NCBI GenBank assembly: GCA_036501845.1
Contig: DASXZO010000045.1
Coordinates: forward strand, 1 to 42,765
Length of the DNA: 42,765 nt
From: JBBREP01 sp036501845
GTDB taxonomy: Bacteria; Actinomycetota; Acidimicrobiia; IMCC26256; PALSA-610
Direction: 5' to 3'
In this document: positions 22,706 to 31,094 of the stretch, piece after piece
Layout of the letters: each line of letters begins with the position of its first letter
How positions within the stretch are numbered: position 1 is the stretch's first letter
Position numbers and translations under genes: made by a program
Notes under the pieces: generated by a model
What the model saw: only the letters and a program-made list of their open reading frames with translations
What the model was told of the DNA's origin: nothing
Database searches by the model: none

Positions 22706-23103
22706 TCCATGTCCTCCTGGAGCTCGGCTTTGGTCTGCGGCGGAACTGTGTCCACCGACTTCAGTTCTTTACGGCCAGTGATGAAGAGCGCGCCTGCCAC
22801 GGCGAGCCATACGGCTCCGACGATCAGGAATGCGAATCCCGTTGGCACCACCTCGGCGAGACCCCACGCCGCCGCGAACGACAAGAGCAACACGGACAGG
22901 TAGGCCGACACCGCGCCACCAGTCAGCATCCCGGCACCCTTGCCGGCCCGCGTGACCTCTTCCTTGATCTCGAGCTTGGCCAGGTCGACCTGCGTCGAGA
23001 CGAGGTTCGAGAAGTCCTTGGTGAGTTGGCTCAACAATTCGCCGAGCGACTTGTCGGCCTCGAGCGGCTGTGTTGGGTCGGGATTCGTTGGAGCGGTGGG
23101 CAT
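22681..23103 (-). CDS. Phage-holin-like membrane protein (Phage_holin_3_6/DUF1469 type)
   Basis: A 140-residue protein. An amphipathic N-terminus with LGELLSQLTKDFSNLVSTQV and LAKLEIKEEVTRAG is typical of this family, followed by two membrane helices (AVSAYLSVLLLSFAAAWGLA and GFAFLIVGAVWLAVAGALF) and a charged tail. Despite the family name, chromosomal members in actinobacteria are envelope proteins of unknown role. ATG 23103 overlaps the upstream stop as TGATG; GTG 23106 is an equal alternative. It lies in the middle of a tightly overlapped three-gene operon. Confidence 0.88.
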   Translation of the reverse strand: MPTAPTNPDPTQPLEADKSLGELLSQLTKDFSNLVSTQVDLAKLEIKEEVTRAGKGAGMLTGGAVSAYLSVLLLSFAAAWGLAEVVPTGFAFLIVGAVWLAVAGALFITGRKELKSVDTVPPQTKAELQEDMEWARQQRT

Positions 23104-23774
23104 CACTCGCCCGTTCCGAGAGCGCCCACAGCGCCCGGAAGGGGTGTCGACGATCCGGGTTGCGACGGTGCGGGCTGCGACGATCCGGGTTGCGACGATC
23201 CGGATTGGGCCGGCTCGCTCTCGCCACCACCCGAAGCTGCGTCCTTCACCGACTGCGCCAGCTGACGCGTGTCGGTGCTCCGGAGCATCCGCCCGGCGAG
23301 CATGCCGCCGACGAGCGACGCGGCGAGGAACATGCCGGGCCGCTGGCGCGCGAACTGCTTCACATCGCCGACGACGGCTTCCATACCGCCTTGCTCCAGA
23401 TGGTCGCCGATCGTGTGTGCGTTCGACGCCAGTTGATTGGCCACATCGAGCACCATTCCCGGCTGGGGCTGTCCGCTCGTGAGGCCGTCGAGCTGTTGCG
23501 CGATCGCGTGGACGGTTTCCGCGAGGTTGTGCATCTGGTCATTGGCCTGCGCGCGGAGCTGGTCACGCGTTTGGCCCACCACGTCTTGCACGTGTTCCTT
23601 GGCGTCGCGCGCGACCTCTACACCCGCCTGTTTTGTCGAGTCAGCGAACGACGTCGCCTGATCCTTCATCTCTCCCGCGACCTCCGACGCGCCGTGCGTC
23701 AGCGCTTCTTTGGCTTCGTCGGTCTTCGACCCAGTTTCCGGGCGCGAAACACCGCTGAGGGGCGTCGTCGTCAT
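23103..23774 (-). CDS. Amphipathic-helix membrane-associated protein, first gene of the holin/DUF3618 operon
   Basis: A 223-residue protein. Residues 15-100 form a long charged amphipathic helix (TDEAKEALTHGASEVAGEMK and onward) of the apolipoprotein/LEA kind. A short hydrophobic segment with GxxxG spacing follows (MFLAASLVGGMLAGRML). The tail, SGSSQPGSSQPAPSQPGSS, is encoded by a 15-bp tandem repeat. Similar triplets with holin-like and DUF3618 genes are common in actinobacteria, but the function is not established. A GGGAGG site lies nine bases before ATG 23774. Confidence 0.75.
   Translation of the reverse strand: MTTTPLSGVSRPETGSKTDEAKEALTHGASEVAGEMKDQATSFADSTKQAGVEVARDAKEHVQDVVGQTRDQLRAQANDQMHNLAETVHAIAQQLDGLTSGQPQPGMVLDVANQLASNAHTIGDHLEQGGMEAVVGDVKQFARQRPGMFLAASLVGGMLAGRMLRSTDTRQLAQSVKDAASGGGESEPAQSGSSQPGSSQPAPSQPGSSTPLPGAVGALGTGE
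23151..23210 (-). repeat. Four 15-bp tandem units encoding a Ser-Gln-Pro-Gly tail
   Basis: Units at 23151-23165, 23166-23180, 23181-23195 and 23196-23210 follow CGATCCGGGTTGCGA; the first and third are identical and the others differ by a few bases. They encode repeats of SQPGS in the C-terminal tail of the amphipathic protein. In-frame gain or loss by slippage is likely between strains. Confidence 0.8.
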
Positions 23775-23821
23775 CAGAAAGTTCCTCCCGTCCGCGAACT
23801 ACGTCCACGTGTGGTTCGCAA

Positions 23822-23847
23822 CTACCGCGACCTGGGAGAACTCAAAC
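23822..23847 (-). promoter_or_regulatory. Possible stress-sigma (SigB-like) promoter for the envelope operon
   Basis: On the minus strand GTTTGA (23842-23847) and CGGTAG (23822-23827) are separated by 14 nt, resembling the SigB/SigF-type pattern GTTT-N14-GGGTA found in actinobacteria and Bacillus. It lies about 50 bp upstream of ATG 23774. The match to the -10 is imperfect, so this is tentative. Confidence 0.3.
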
Positions 23848-23864
23848 GACCCGGTTGGGGGGAA

Positions 23865-24425
23865 CTACAGCGGCGAAGGCATGGGTGCGTCGGCGACGCC
23901 GTCGTCTCGCTGCACGCCGAGCGAACGCAGCACGGTCGACACGAGCTGGTACTGGCCGACCGCGAACAGGATGTCGAGCACCTGTTCGTCCGAGTAGTGC
24001 GCGGTGAGCGCGGCGTACGTGGCTTCGGAGAGCGTGCGGTCGTCGAACAGCTCGTCGGCGCAGCGCACGAGCAGTGCGTCGCGTTCCGACCACGCGCTGC
24101 TCGCCGGCACCTCCGTGAGCCGCGCGATGTCGTCGTCGGTGATGCCTGCCGCGCGGCCTATCGCAACGTGCTGGGCCCATTCGTACGCGCTGCCGCACCG
24201 CCATCCGGTGCGCAGGATCAGCAGCTCGCGTTCGCGCGCGTCGAGCGTCGACTTCGTGAGCACGTGCGACCCGAACACCAACCATCGTTTCAACAGCTTC
24301 GGGTGGTGCGCGAGCGTGGCGAAGATGTTCAGCGGCTTGCCGCCGAAGCCCGCCCGCTCGACGCTTTCGCGCGTTTCGGCGTCCATTTCGGCGACGGTCA
24401 GCGGTGCCATGCGCGGGTTTGTCAT
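23865..24425 (-). CDS. Carboxymuconolactone decarboxylase family protein
   Basis: A 186-residue helical protein of the CMD/AhpD superfamily. The core is ERELLILRTGWRCGSAYEWAQHV, with one Cys and the His of the family but without the CxxC pair of AhpD peroxidases. The later region YSDEQVLDILFAVGQYQLVS is also typical. Family members are decarboxylases or peroxide-related; with the Cys pair missing, a thiol-peroxidase role is unlikely. ATG 24425 (MTNPRMAPLTVAEM) is chosen; a longer frame to 24461 would overlap the divergent glgA start. It diverges from glgA with 17 bp between starts. Confidence 0.87.
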   Translation of the reverse strand: MTNPRMAPLTVAEMDAETRESVERAGFGGKPLNIFATLAHHPKLLKRWLVFGSHVLTKSTLDARERELLILRTGWRCGSAYEWAQHVAIGRAAGITDDDIARLTEVPASSAWSERDALLVRCADELFDDRTLSEATYAALTAHYSDEQVLDILFAVGQYQLVSTVLRSLGVQRDDGVADAPMPSPL

Positions 24426-24430
24426 GGCCG

Positions 24431-24436
24431 TAGTCT
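24431..24436 (+). promoter_or_regulatory. -10 element of a leaderless glgA promoter
   Basis: TAGTCT (TANNNT) ends exactly 6 nt before ATG 24443, so the transcript would begin at or within a base of the start codon. No clear -35 is visible. The element lies in the 17-bp gap to the divergent CMD-family gene. Confidence 0.45.
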
Positions 24437-24442
24437 CCGGCA

Positions 24443-25834
24443 ATGAGGGTGATGGTCGCAACGGCCGAGCTGGCGCCGATCGCCAGCGTTGGTGGGCTGG
24501 GATCTGCCGTCGCCGGCCTCGTGCGCGAGCTACGCGCCACCGGCCACGACGTCGACGTCGTACTCCCCGACTACACCGACGAGCCCCTCACCCACGAGAC
24601 GCGCATTCCGCTGATCACGCCGGACTGGACCGGCCCCATGCACGCGCGCACCGGAACCCACGCACGCGTGGGAACCGTCACGCTCGTGAGCGGCGCCGGG
24701 CTCGCCCGCTCGCATCCCTATCTCGACGCACACGGCAACGGCTGGCCCGACAACGAGCACCGCTTCTTTGCATTCTCGGCCGCCGCGCGCGCGCTCGCGG
24801 CCGAGCGCGTGCCCGAGGTGCTCCACCTCAACGACTGGCACACCGCAAGCGCGCTCGCGGGCGAGGTGGCCGCGCCCACCGTGCTCTCGATCCACAACCT
24901 CGCGTACCAGGGTTGGGCCGACCGCAGCTGGCTGAGCCGCCTCGGACCGCACGCGCGCGACTTCGAGCGCGACGGCGGATGCAACGCGCTCGCGGGCGGC
25001 CTGCGCCGCACCGACGCCATAGCGGTGGTGAGTCCGCGCTACCGCGAGGAGATCCTGCATCCCGAGCACGGATGCGGGCTCACCGACGTGCTCGCAGCCC
25101 GGATTGGCGCACTCGTCGGCATACTCAACGGCGTCGAGGCCGACGTGTGGGATCCCGAACACGACGGCGCGCTCGCTGCACCGTTCGATGCCGATCACCT
25201 CGACGCGAAGGCGCACACGCTGCGCGCGGTGCGCGCCGAGCTCGGCTTGCGCGACGACAGCGCGGGTGCGCGGTGTGCGCTCACCGTCGTGGTGTCGCGG
25301 CTCGCGCACCAGAAGGGCATCGACCTGGTGGTGCCGCTCGTCGACTACCTCGAGGGGCTGCACACGCAGCTCGCGGTGTTGGGCAACGGAGACGCCGACA
25401 CCACGGCCCGCCTGCGCTCGGCGGCGAAGGACCATCCCGACGACATCGCCTTCGTCGAGGGGTTCGACGAGGCGCTCGGCCACCGCCTCATCGGTGGCGG
25501 CGACCTGCTGCTCATGCCGAGTCGCTTCGAGCCTTGCGGGCTCACGCAGATGCAAGCGATGCGTTACGGCACGCTCCCGATCGTGTCGGGTGTGGGCGGC
25601 TTGCTCGATACGGTCGTCGACGCCGACGCTGATCCGCGCCGAGGCACCGGGTTCGTCGCGCCGTCCGCCGATCCCGTCGCGCTGCTCGACGCCTGGCATC
25701 GAGCGGTGCGCGCCTGGTCGAACGCATCGAGGCGGCGTGCAATCCAAAAGCGTGCGATGCGCGCCGACTGGTCGTGGGGGGAACCGGCGCGCCGGTACGT
25801 GGAGCTGTACGAACGGGTACGCGACAACTCGTAA
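24443..25834 (+). CDS. glgA: Glycogen synthase, GT5 family
   Basis: A 463-residue ADP-glucose-dependent glucosyltransferase that extends alpha-1,4-glucan. The N-terminal GT5 domain starts MRVMVATAELAPIASVGGLG, and EVLHLNDWHTASAL and VLSIHNLAYQGW are typical. The C-terminal domain has VVSRLAHQKGIDLVVPLV, GGGDLLLMPSRFEPCGLTQM and the catalytic Glu. An oddity is Ser in place of the Lys of the KTGGL/KVGGL motif that contacts ADP-glucose in E. coli GlgA. It is followed 43 bp later by glgC, the enzyme that makes its substrate. Confidence 0.92.
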   Translation: MRVMVATAELAPIASVGGLGSAVAGLVRELRATGHDVDVVLPDYTDEPLTHETRIPLITPDWTGPMHARTGTHARVGTVTLVSGAGLARSHPYLDAHGNGWPDNEHRFFAFSAAARALAAERVPEVLHLNDWHTASALAGEVAAPTVLSIHNLAYQGWADRSWLSRLGPHARDFERDGGCNALAGGLRRTDAIAVVSPRYREEILHPEHGCGLTDVLAARIGALVGILNGVEADVWDPEHDGALAAPFDADHLDAKAHTLRAVRAELGLRDDSAGARCALTVVVSRLAHQKGIDLVVPLVDYLEGLHTQLAVLGNGDADTTARLRSAAKDHPDDIAFVEGFDEALGHRLIGGGDLLLMPSRFEPCGLTQMQAMRYGTLPIVSGVGGLLDTVVDADADPRRGTGFVAPSADPVALLDAWHRAVRAWSNASRRRAIQKRAMRADWSWGEPARRYVELYERVRDNS

Positions 25835-25877
25835 CGCCCTTCCTCACCTTCGCCAGCCACTACCGTGAGCGCCCAAG

Positions 25878-27113
25878 ATGGCCGCACCCAACGTGCTCGT
25901 GATCGTGCTCGCCGGCGGCAAGGGCGACCGGCTTTTGCCGCTCACCAACGACCGCGCCAAACCAGCCGTGCCGTTCGGTGGTTCCTACCGCGTGATCGAC
26001 TTCGCGCTCTCGAACTTCGCCAATGCCGGCTTCCTCAAGATCGTGGTGCTCACCCAATACAAGAGCCACAGCCTCGACCGCCACATCAGCCAGACGTGGC
26101 GCTTCTCGACCATGCTCGGCAACTACGTCACGCCCGTTCCCGCGCAGATGCGCCGGGGTCCGTTCTGGTTCTCCGGTTCTGCCGACGCGATCTACCAGAA
26201 CCTCAACCTCATCAGCGACGAGAAGCCCGACATCGTCTGTGTGTTCGGTGCCGACCACATCTACCGGATGGACCCGAGCCAGATGGTCGACGAGCATGTG
26301 AGGTCGGGCGCGGGCGTCACCGTCGCGGCGATCCCGGTGCCCCGTGAACAGGCGCTCGATTTCGGCGTGATCGAGGCTGCGGCCGACGGGCGCATCCTCG
26401 CGTTTCACGAGAAGGTGGCCGACCCTCCCGGGATGCCGAACGATCCGTCGCGCTGCCTCGCGTCGATGGGGAACTACGTGTTCGACGTGCACACCCTCGT
26501 CGACGTGGTGACGCCGCGCCGCGGTGAAGGCGAACGCACCGATATCGGTGGCGACGTGATCCCCGCGCTCACCGAGCAAGGCGTCGCGCACCTCTACGAC
26601 TTCAGCACCAACATCGTTCCCGGCGACGAAGCACACAACCGCGGCTACTGGCGCGACGTGGGGTCACTCGACTCGTTCTACGACGCCAACATGGACCTCG
26701 TCGCGCCGGTGCCGATGTTCAACCTCTACAACCCGCACTGGCCGGTGTACAGCCACGCGCCGCCGCTGCCGCCCGCGAAGGTGTCGCGGGGCGCGGGCGG
26801 GCAGGGCTCGTTCGTGCACGAGAGTTTGCTTTGCCAGGGCTCGATCGTGTCGGGCGGCCACGTCGAGCACAGCGTGCTCGGCCCCGAGGTGTACGTGGAC
26901 GCGGGCGCGCAGGTTACCGAGTCGATTCTGTTCCCCGGCGTGCGGGTGGAGGCCGGCGCGCAGGTGCACAGGGCGATCATCGACAAGAACGTCGTGGTGC
27001 CGTCGGGCTTGCGTATCGGTCTCGACGCCGACGACGACGCGGCGCGCTACCACCTGAGCGCGAACGGCGTGGTCATCGTCGAGAAGGACCGCAACCTGCG
27101 CACCGATCGATGA
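25878..27113 (+). CDS. glgC: Glucose-1-phosphate adenylyltransferase
   Basis: A 411-residue ADP-glucose pyrophosphorylase, the committed step of glycogen synthesis. The N-terminal pyrophosphorylase motif is VLAGGKGDRLLPLTNDRAKP, followed by YRVIDFALSN, and the substrate region WFSGSADAIYQN and FGADHIYRMD, FGVIEAAADGRI, and the EKVADPPG site. The C-terminal left-handed beta-helix carries SIVSGGHVEHSVLGPEVYVD-type hexapeptides. It usually responds allosterically to glycolytic metabolites. ATG 25878 is used. The stop overlaps the next start as ATGA, so the GH57 protein is translationally coupled to it. Confidence 0.95.
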   Translation: MAAPNVLVIVLAGGKGDRLLPLTNDRAKPAVPFGGSYRVIDFALSNFANAGFLKIVVLTQYKSHSLDRHISQTWRFSTMLGNYVTPVPAQMRRGPFWFSGSADAIYQNLNLISDEKPDIVCVFGADHIYRMDPSQMVDEHVRSGAGVTVAAIPVPREQALDFGVIEAAADGRILAFHEKVADPPGMPNDPSRCLASMGNYVFDVHTLVDVVTPRRGEGERTDIGGDVIPALTEQGVAHLYDFSTNIVPGDEAHNRGYWRDVGSLDSFYDANMDLVAPVPMFNLYNPHWPVYSHAPPLPPAKVSRGAGGQGSFVHESLLCQGSIVSGGHVEHSVLGPEVYVDAGAQVTESILFPGVRVEAGAQVHRAIIDKNVVVPSGLRIGLDADDDAARYHLSANGVVIVEKDRNLRTDR

Positions 27114-28534
27114 ACCAACCACAACGCCGGCCCGTTCCGGTGCTGATTCACGGGCACCTGTACCAACCGCCGCGTGAGGACCCATGGTCGGGCAGCACCG
27201 CGGCCGAGTTGACTGCGGCGCCGTTTCACGACTGGAACGCGCGCATCACTCACGAGTGCTACCGGCCGAACACGCGTGCAGAAGTGCACCTCGCCGACGG
27301 CACGGTGGAGATGCGCGACAACTACGAGCACCTGTCGTTCAACGTGGCTCCGACGCTCGCGGCGTGGTTCGAGGAGCACGAACCCGACTTGCTGCGCGAG
27401 CTCGTTCACGCCGACGGCGTACAGGTTGCCCGCACGGGCCACGGCGCGGCGATCGCGCATCCCTACGTGCACGCGATCCTGCCGTTGTGCAACCTCGATG
27501 ACCGGCGCACGCTCGTGCACTGGGGTATCGAGGAGTTTCGCCACCGTTTCGGGCGCGCACCTGTGGGCATGTGGATGCCCGAGATCGCGCTCGACCTCGA
27601 GTCGCTCGACGCGCTCGCCGCCCACGGCATCGAGTTCACGCTCGTGGCGCCCTACCAAGTACTCACCGACACGCGCGGTGCGCCCGTGCGCGTGAGCTTG
27701 CCGAGCGGTCGGACGATCGTGCTGTTGCCCTACGACGGTGCGCTGTCGAGCCTGGTCGCGTTCGGCGGCGGGCTGCACGACGGTGTGCGCTTCGCCGAGC
27801 AGGTAGTCGCCGACGGCGTCGACCGCACCACCACCGGCGTGGTCACCGACATGGAGAGCTATGGGCATCACCACCAATTCGGTGAGATGGCGCTCGCGGT
27901 GGCGTTCGAGCGGTGGGCCGCCGACGATTCAGTGGCGGTCGTGAACGCCGCGGCCGCCGTCGCCGCCACCCCGGCGGTCGACGGCGTGGCGGTCGCGCCG
28001 TCGGCGTGGAGTTGCGCGCACGGCATCGAACGTTGGCGCAGCGACTGCGGCTGTCGATCGGCCGGCGAGACCGTGCACAACCAGGCGTGGCGGGCCCCGT
28101 TGCGCACAGCCTTCGATCGGTTGCGCGACACGGTGCGGCAAATCCCGCGGCTCGGCAGCGACCTGCGCGATCCGGCGGCTGCGCGCGACGCGTACATCGG
28201 CGTGATGCTCGACCGGTCGACGTGGCCGGCGTTCTGCACCGAGCACGCGAGCGGTTCGGCCGAACGTGCACATACCTGGCTCGAGCTGCAGCGCCACCTC
28301 TTGTTCATGTACTCGAGCTGCGGTTGGTTCTTCGACGACGCTGCCGGCCACGAGACGTTGATCGTGTTGCGCCACGCGCGCCGCGCGGTCGAGCTGGTCG
28401 TCGAGCTCGGCGGACCCGACCTCGACGCGATGATGTCCGACACGCTCGCGCCCATGTACAGCGACAAGCACGCGCTCGAAGGCCGGGTGATCTGGCGCGA
28501 GCTCGCGGTACGCGGCGCGCCCGCGCTCGACTGA
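27110..28534 (+). CDS. GH57 family protein with DUF3536-like region
   Basis: A 474-residue protein. The N-terminus VPVLIHGHLYQPPREDPWSG and WNARITHECYRPNTRAE belong to glycoside hydrolase family 57. NYEHLSFNVAPTLAAWFEEH and GMWMPEIALDLESLDALA carry the family motifs, with Glu in WMPEIA a candidate nucleophile. The second part, WSCAHGIERWRSDCGC and MYSSCGWFFDDAAGHETL, matches DUF3536. Proteins with this pair are usually longer, so this one lacks a C-terminal portion. It is translationally coupled to glgC and probably acts on alpha-glucan as an amylase or branching-type enzyme; no GH13 glgB is in the window. It converges on glgP with a 19 bp gap. Confidence 0.85.
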   Translation: MNQPQRRPVPVLIHGHLYQPPREDPWSGSTAAELTAAPFHDWNARITHECYRPNTRAEVHLADGTVEMRDNYEHLSFNVAPTLAAWFEEHEPDLLRELVHADGVQVARTGHGAAIAHPYVHAILPLCNLDDRRTLVHWGIEEFRHRFGRAPVGMWMPEIALDLESLDALAAHGIEFTLVAPYQVLTDTRGAPVRVSLPSGRTIVLLPYDGALSSLVAFGGGLHDGVRFAEQVVADGVDRTTTGVVTDMESYGHHHQFGEMALAVAFERWAADDSVAVVNAAAAVAATPAVDGVAVAPSAWSCAHGIERWRSDCGCRSAGETVHNQAWRAPLRTAFDRLRDTVRQIPRLGSDLRDPAAARDAYIGVMLDRSTWPAFCTEHASGSAERAHTWLELQRHLLFMYSSCGWFFDDAAGHETLIVLRHARRAVELVVELGGPDLDAMMSDTLAPMYSDKHALEGRVIWRELAVRGAPALD

Positions 28535-28553
28535 TTTCAGATGCGCGCCAGAG

Positions 28554-31094
28554 CTAGGTATTGCTCCACGCGACGAGGCCGAGGTCGAGCCAGGAGTGGA
28601 GGTCGGGATGCTGCGGCACGCAGCGCACCGAGTAGCCGAAGTGGCCGGCGCGGTCGCACGTGAGACGCGAGCGGTAGCGGTGCGCGCCATCGCCGAGATC
28701 GTCGACGTGCTCCATCGCGATCGTGGTGACGTTGCGCAGCTCGTCGTCGACGTCGACCGCGCCCTGCACGATCTGCACTGCCACTTCGTGCGGTGCGAGC
28801 GCGCCGAGACGCACGGTGGCGGTCACGTCGAGCGCGCCGCCGCGCACCGGGTCGTGCTCGTCGGCATCCACCGATAGCACCGCGACGCTCGACCAGGCGT
28901 CGACCACGCGCGCACGCCATGCTGCAAGCTCGCGGGCGCGGGCGTAGCCGTCGGCCGCGATCGTGCGCCCGCGCTCCGCCGCGGGTGCATAGGCCGAGTT
29001 CACGTAGTCGCGCACCATGCGTTGCGCCGAGACGCGCGGTCCGAGGCCGGCGAGCGATGCCTTCACGCGGGCCAGCCATGCGTAGGGCGGGGAGCCCGAC
29101 ACGCGCTGGTAGAAGAGCGGCACCACTTCGTGTTCGAGAAGGTCGAGCAGCCAGTCGGCTTCGGCCGTGTCGCGCGCGTCAGGATCGTCGATCCAGTCGG
29201 CCGACGGGATGGGCCAACCGCGCTCGGGCGTGTACCACTCGTCCCACCAGCCGTCGAGTACCGACACGTTGAGGCCGCCGTTGTACGAGGATTTCATGCC
29301 GCTCGTGCCGCACGCCTCCATCGGGCGCAGCGGGTTGTTGAGCCACACGTCGCAACCCTGGGTGAGCATGCGGCCGGTGTCGATGTCGTAGTCCTCGAGG
29401 AACACGACGCGGGCACGCAGCTCGGGATCGTCGGCGAGGGTGGCGATCACGCGCAACAGTTCCTTGCCCGGCTCGTCGGCCGGGTGGGCCTTACCCGCGA
29501 ACACGAGCTGCAACGGCCGGTCGGGGTTGGTCACCAGGGCGCGGAAACGCGGGAGGTCGTGCAGCAGGAGCGTGGCGCGCTTGTAGGTGGCGAAGCGGCG
29601 CGCGAACCCGATCGTGAGCGCGTGCGGGTCGAGCACGGTGTCGCACCACGATGCCGCCGATGCCTGACCGCGGCGCCTGGTGACCGACGAGCGCAACTGG
29701 CGGCGCGCGTGATGCACGAGGCGCGTCCGGGCTGCGGTGCGCGCGGCCCAGAGCTCCTCCGGATCGACCGAGGTCACTTGCTGCCAGCGCTCGATGTCGG
29801 CCTCGGGCCAGTCGGCGCCGACCGACTTCGTGAGCATGGTGTCGATCTCGTCGCCCACCCAGGTGCGGCCGTGCACGCCGTTCGTGACCGAGCCGATCGG
29901 CACTTCGTCCGTGGGCAGCGGCGGCCACAGCCCGGCGAACATGCGCCGGCTCACGTCGCCGTGCAGGGCCGACACGCCACCGGCCCAACCGGAAAGGCGC
30001 ATGCTCATCGCGGCGAGGTTGAACATCGAGTCATCGGCGCCGGGCTCGTGGCCGAGCGCCATGAGCTGGTCGAGCGAACGTCCGGTGTCGCGGCACCACC
30101 ACGCGAGGTACTGCTCGATGAGCGCACGCGGGAAACGGTCGATGCCCGCCGGAACGGGCGTGTGCGTGGTGAACACGAGGCGCGGCCGCACGGCTTCGAC
30201 CGCCTCGTCGTACGACAAATTGTGGTCGCGCATCGCGATGTGGATCAGTTCGAGCGCGAGGAAACCGGCGTGGCCTTCGTTGAGGTGGAACACGTCGGGC
30301 GCCACGCCCATCGCCTGCAGCGCGCGCAGGCCGCCCACGCCGAGCATGAGCTCCTGGCGGATGCGCTGCTCCGACTCGCCGCCATAGAGCCGGTCGGTGA
30401 CGAGCTGGTCGGGCGACGCGTTGAGATCGAGATCGGTATCGAGCAGGTACAGCGGCACGGTGTCGACACTCACGCGCCACACCGCAGCGCGCACTTCCTT
30501 GCCACCGAGCGGGATGCCGATGTGCAGATCGTCGACCGGCTCCATCGCCATCGTCGCGGGTACGAGCCGCGGAAACTGCTCGGTCTGGCGGCCACCGGGA
30601 TCGAGCATCTGGCGGAAGTAGCCGTGGCGGTAGAAGAGACCGACGGCCACGAGCGGCACACCGAGGTCGGCCGACGCCTTCAGATGGTCGCCGGCGAGGA
30701 TGCCGAGACCACCCGAATACTGCGGCACCGACGCGGCCAGGCCGTACTCCGGCGAGAAGTACGCCACCGCCGAGAGCGCGTCGCTCTCCCCCATGCCCGA
30801 GTTCGTGAACCAGCGCGGTGCGTCGCGGCGCTTCACGAGATCGGCGAGCACCGCGTCGGCGCGCTGCACGAACTCTTCGTCGTTCGCCAGCTCGTCGAGA
30901 CGCGCCTGCGGGGTTTGCGCGAGCACACCGATGGCGTCGAGGCCGGCCACGTCCATCGCGTCTCGATCGAGGGTGCGGAACAGCGCGCGCACCGGCGGCT
31001 CGTGGATCCAGCCGACGTCACTGGTGAGCTCCGACAGCGCGTGCAGGCGTTCGGGAACTCGCGGCATCACCGCGAAGGTGCGTTGGGCTTTCAC
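28554..31094 (-). CDS. glgP: Alpha-glucan (glycogen) phosphorylase
   Basis: An 846-residue GT35 phosphorylase that releases glucose-1-phosphate from alpha-1,4-glucans. It begins with the DUF3417 domain (RVPERLHALSELTSDVGWIH) typical of the GlgP/MalP subfamily. Further landmarks are YFSPEYGLAASVPQYSGGLG, FHLNEGHAGFLALELI, FTTHTPVPAGIDRFP and GSVTNGVHGRTW. The pyridoxal-phosphate Lys lies in EACGTSGMKSSYNGGL. GTG 31094 overlaps the acyl-CoA synthetase stop as GTGA, with GGGAG four bases upstream, so it is the last gene of a lipid-catabolic-looking operon instead of the glgA-glgC operon it converges upon. Confidence 0.94.
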   Translation of the reverse strand: MKAQRTFAVMPRVPERLHALSELTSDVGWIHEPPVRALFRTLDRDAMDVAGLDAIGVLAQTPQARLDELANDEEFVQRADAVLADLVKRRDAPRWFTNSGMGESDALSAVAYFSPEYGLAASVPQYSGGLGILAGDHLKASADLGVPLVAVGLFYRHGYFRQMLDPGGRQTEQFPRLVPATMAMEPVDDLHIGIPLGGKEVRAAVWRVSVDTVPLYLLDTDLDLNASPDQLVTDRLYGGESEQRIRQELMLGVGGLRALQAMGVAPDVFHLNEGHAGFLALELIHIAMRDHNLSYDEAVEAVRPRLVFTTHTPVPAGIDRFPRALIEQYLAWWCRDTGRSLDQLMALGHEPGADDSMFNLAAMSMRLSGWAGGVSALHGDVSRRMFAGLWPPLPTDEVPIGSVTNGVHGRTWVGDEIDTMLTKSVGADWPEADIERWQQVTSVDPEELWAARTAARTRLVHHARRQLRSSVTRRRGQASAASWCDTVLDPHALTIGFARRFATYKRATLLLHDLPRFRALVTNPDRPLQLVFAGKAHPADEPGKELLRVIATLADDPELRARVVFLEDYDIDTGRMLTQGCDVWLNNPLRPMEACGTSGMKSSYNGGLNVSVLDGWWDEWYTPERGWPIPSADWIDDPDARDTAEADWLLDLLEHEVVPLFYQRVSGSPPYAWLARVKASLAGLGPRVSAQRMVRDYVNSAYAPAAERGRTIAADGYARARELAAWRARVVDAWSSVAVLSVDADEHDPVRGGALDVTATVRLGALAPHEVAVQIVQGAVDVDDELRNVTTIAMEHVDDLGDGAHRYRSRLTCDRAGHFGYSVRCVPQHPDLHSWLDLGLVAWSNT

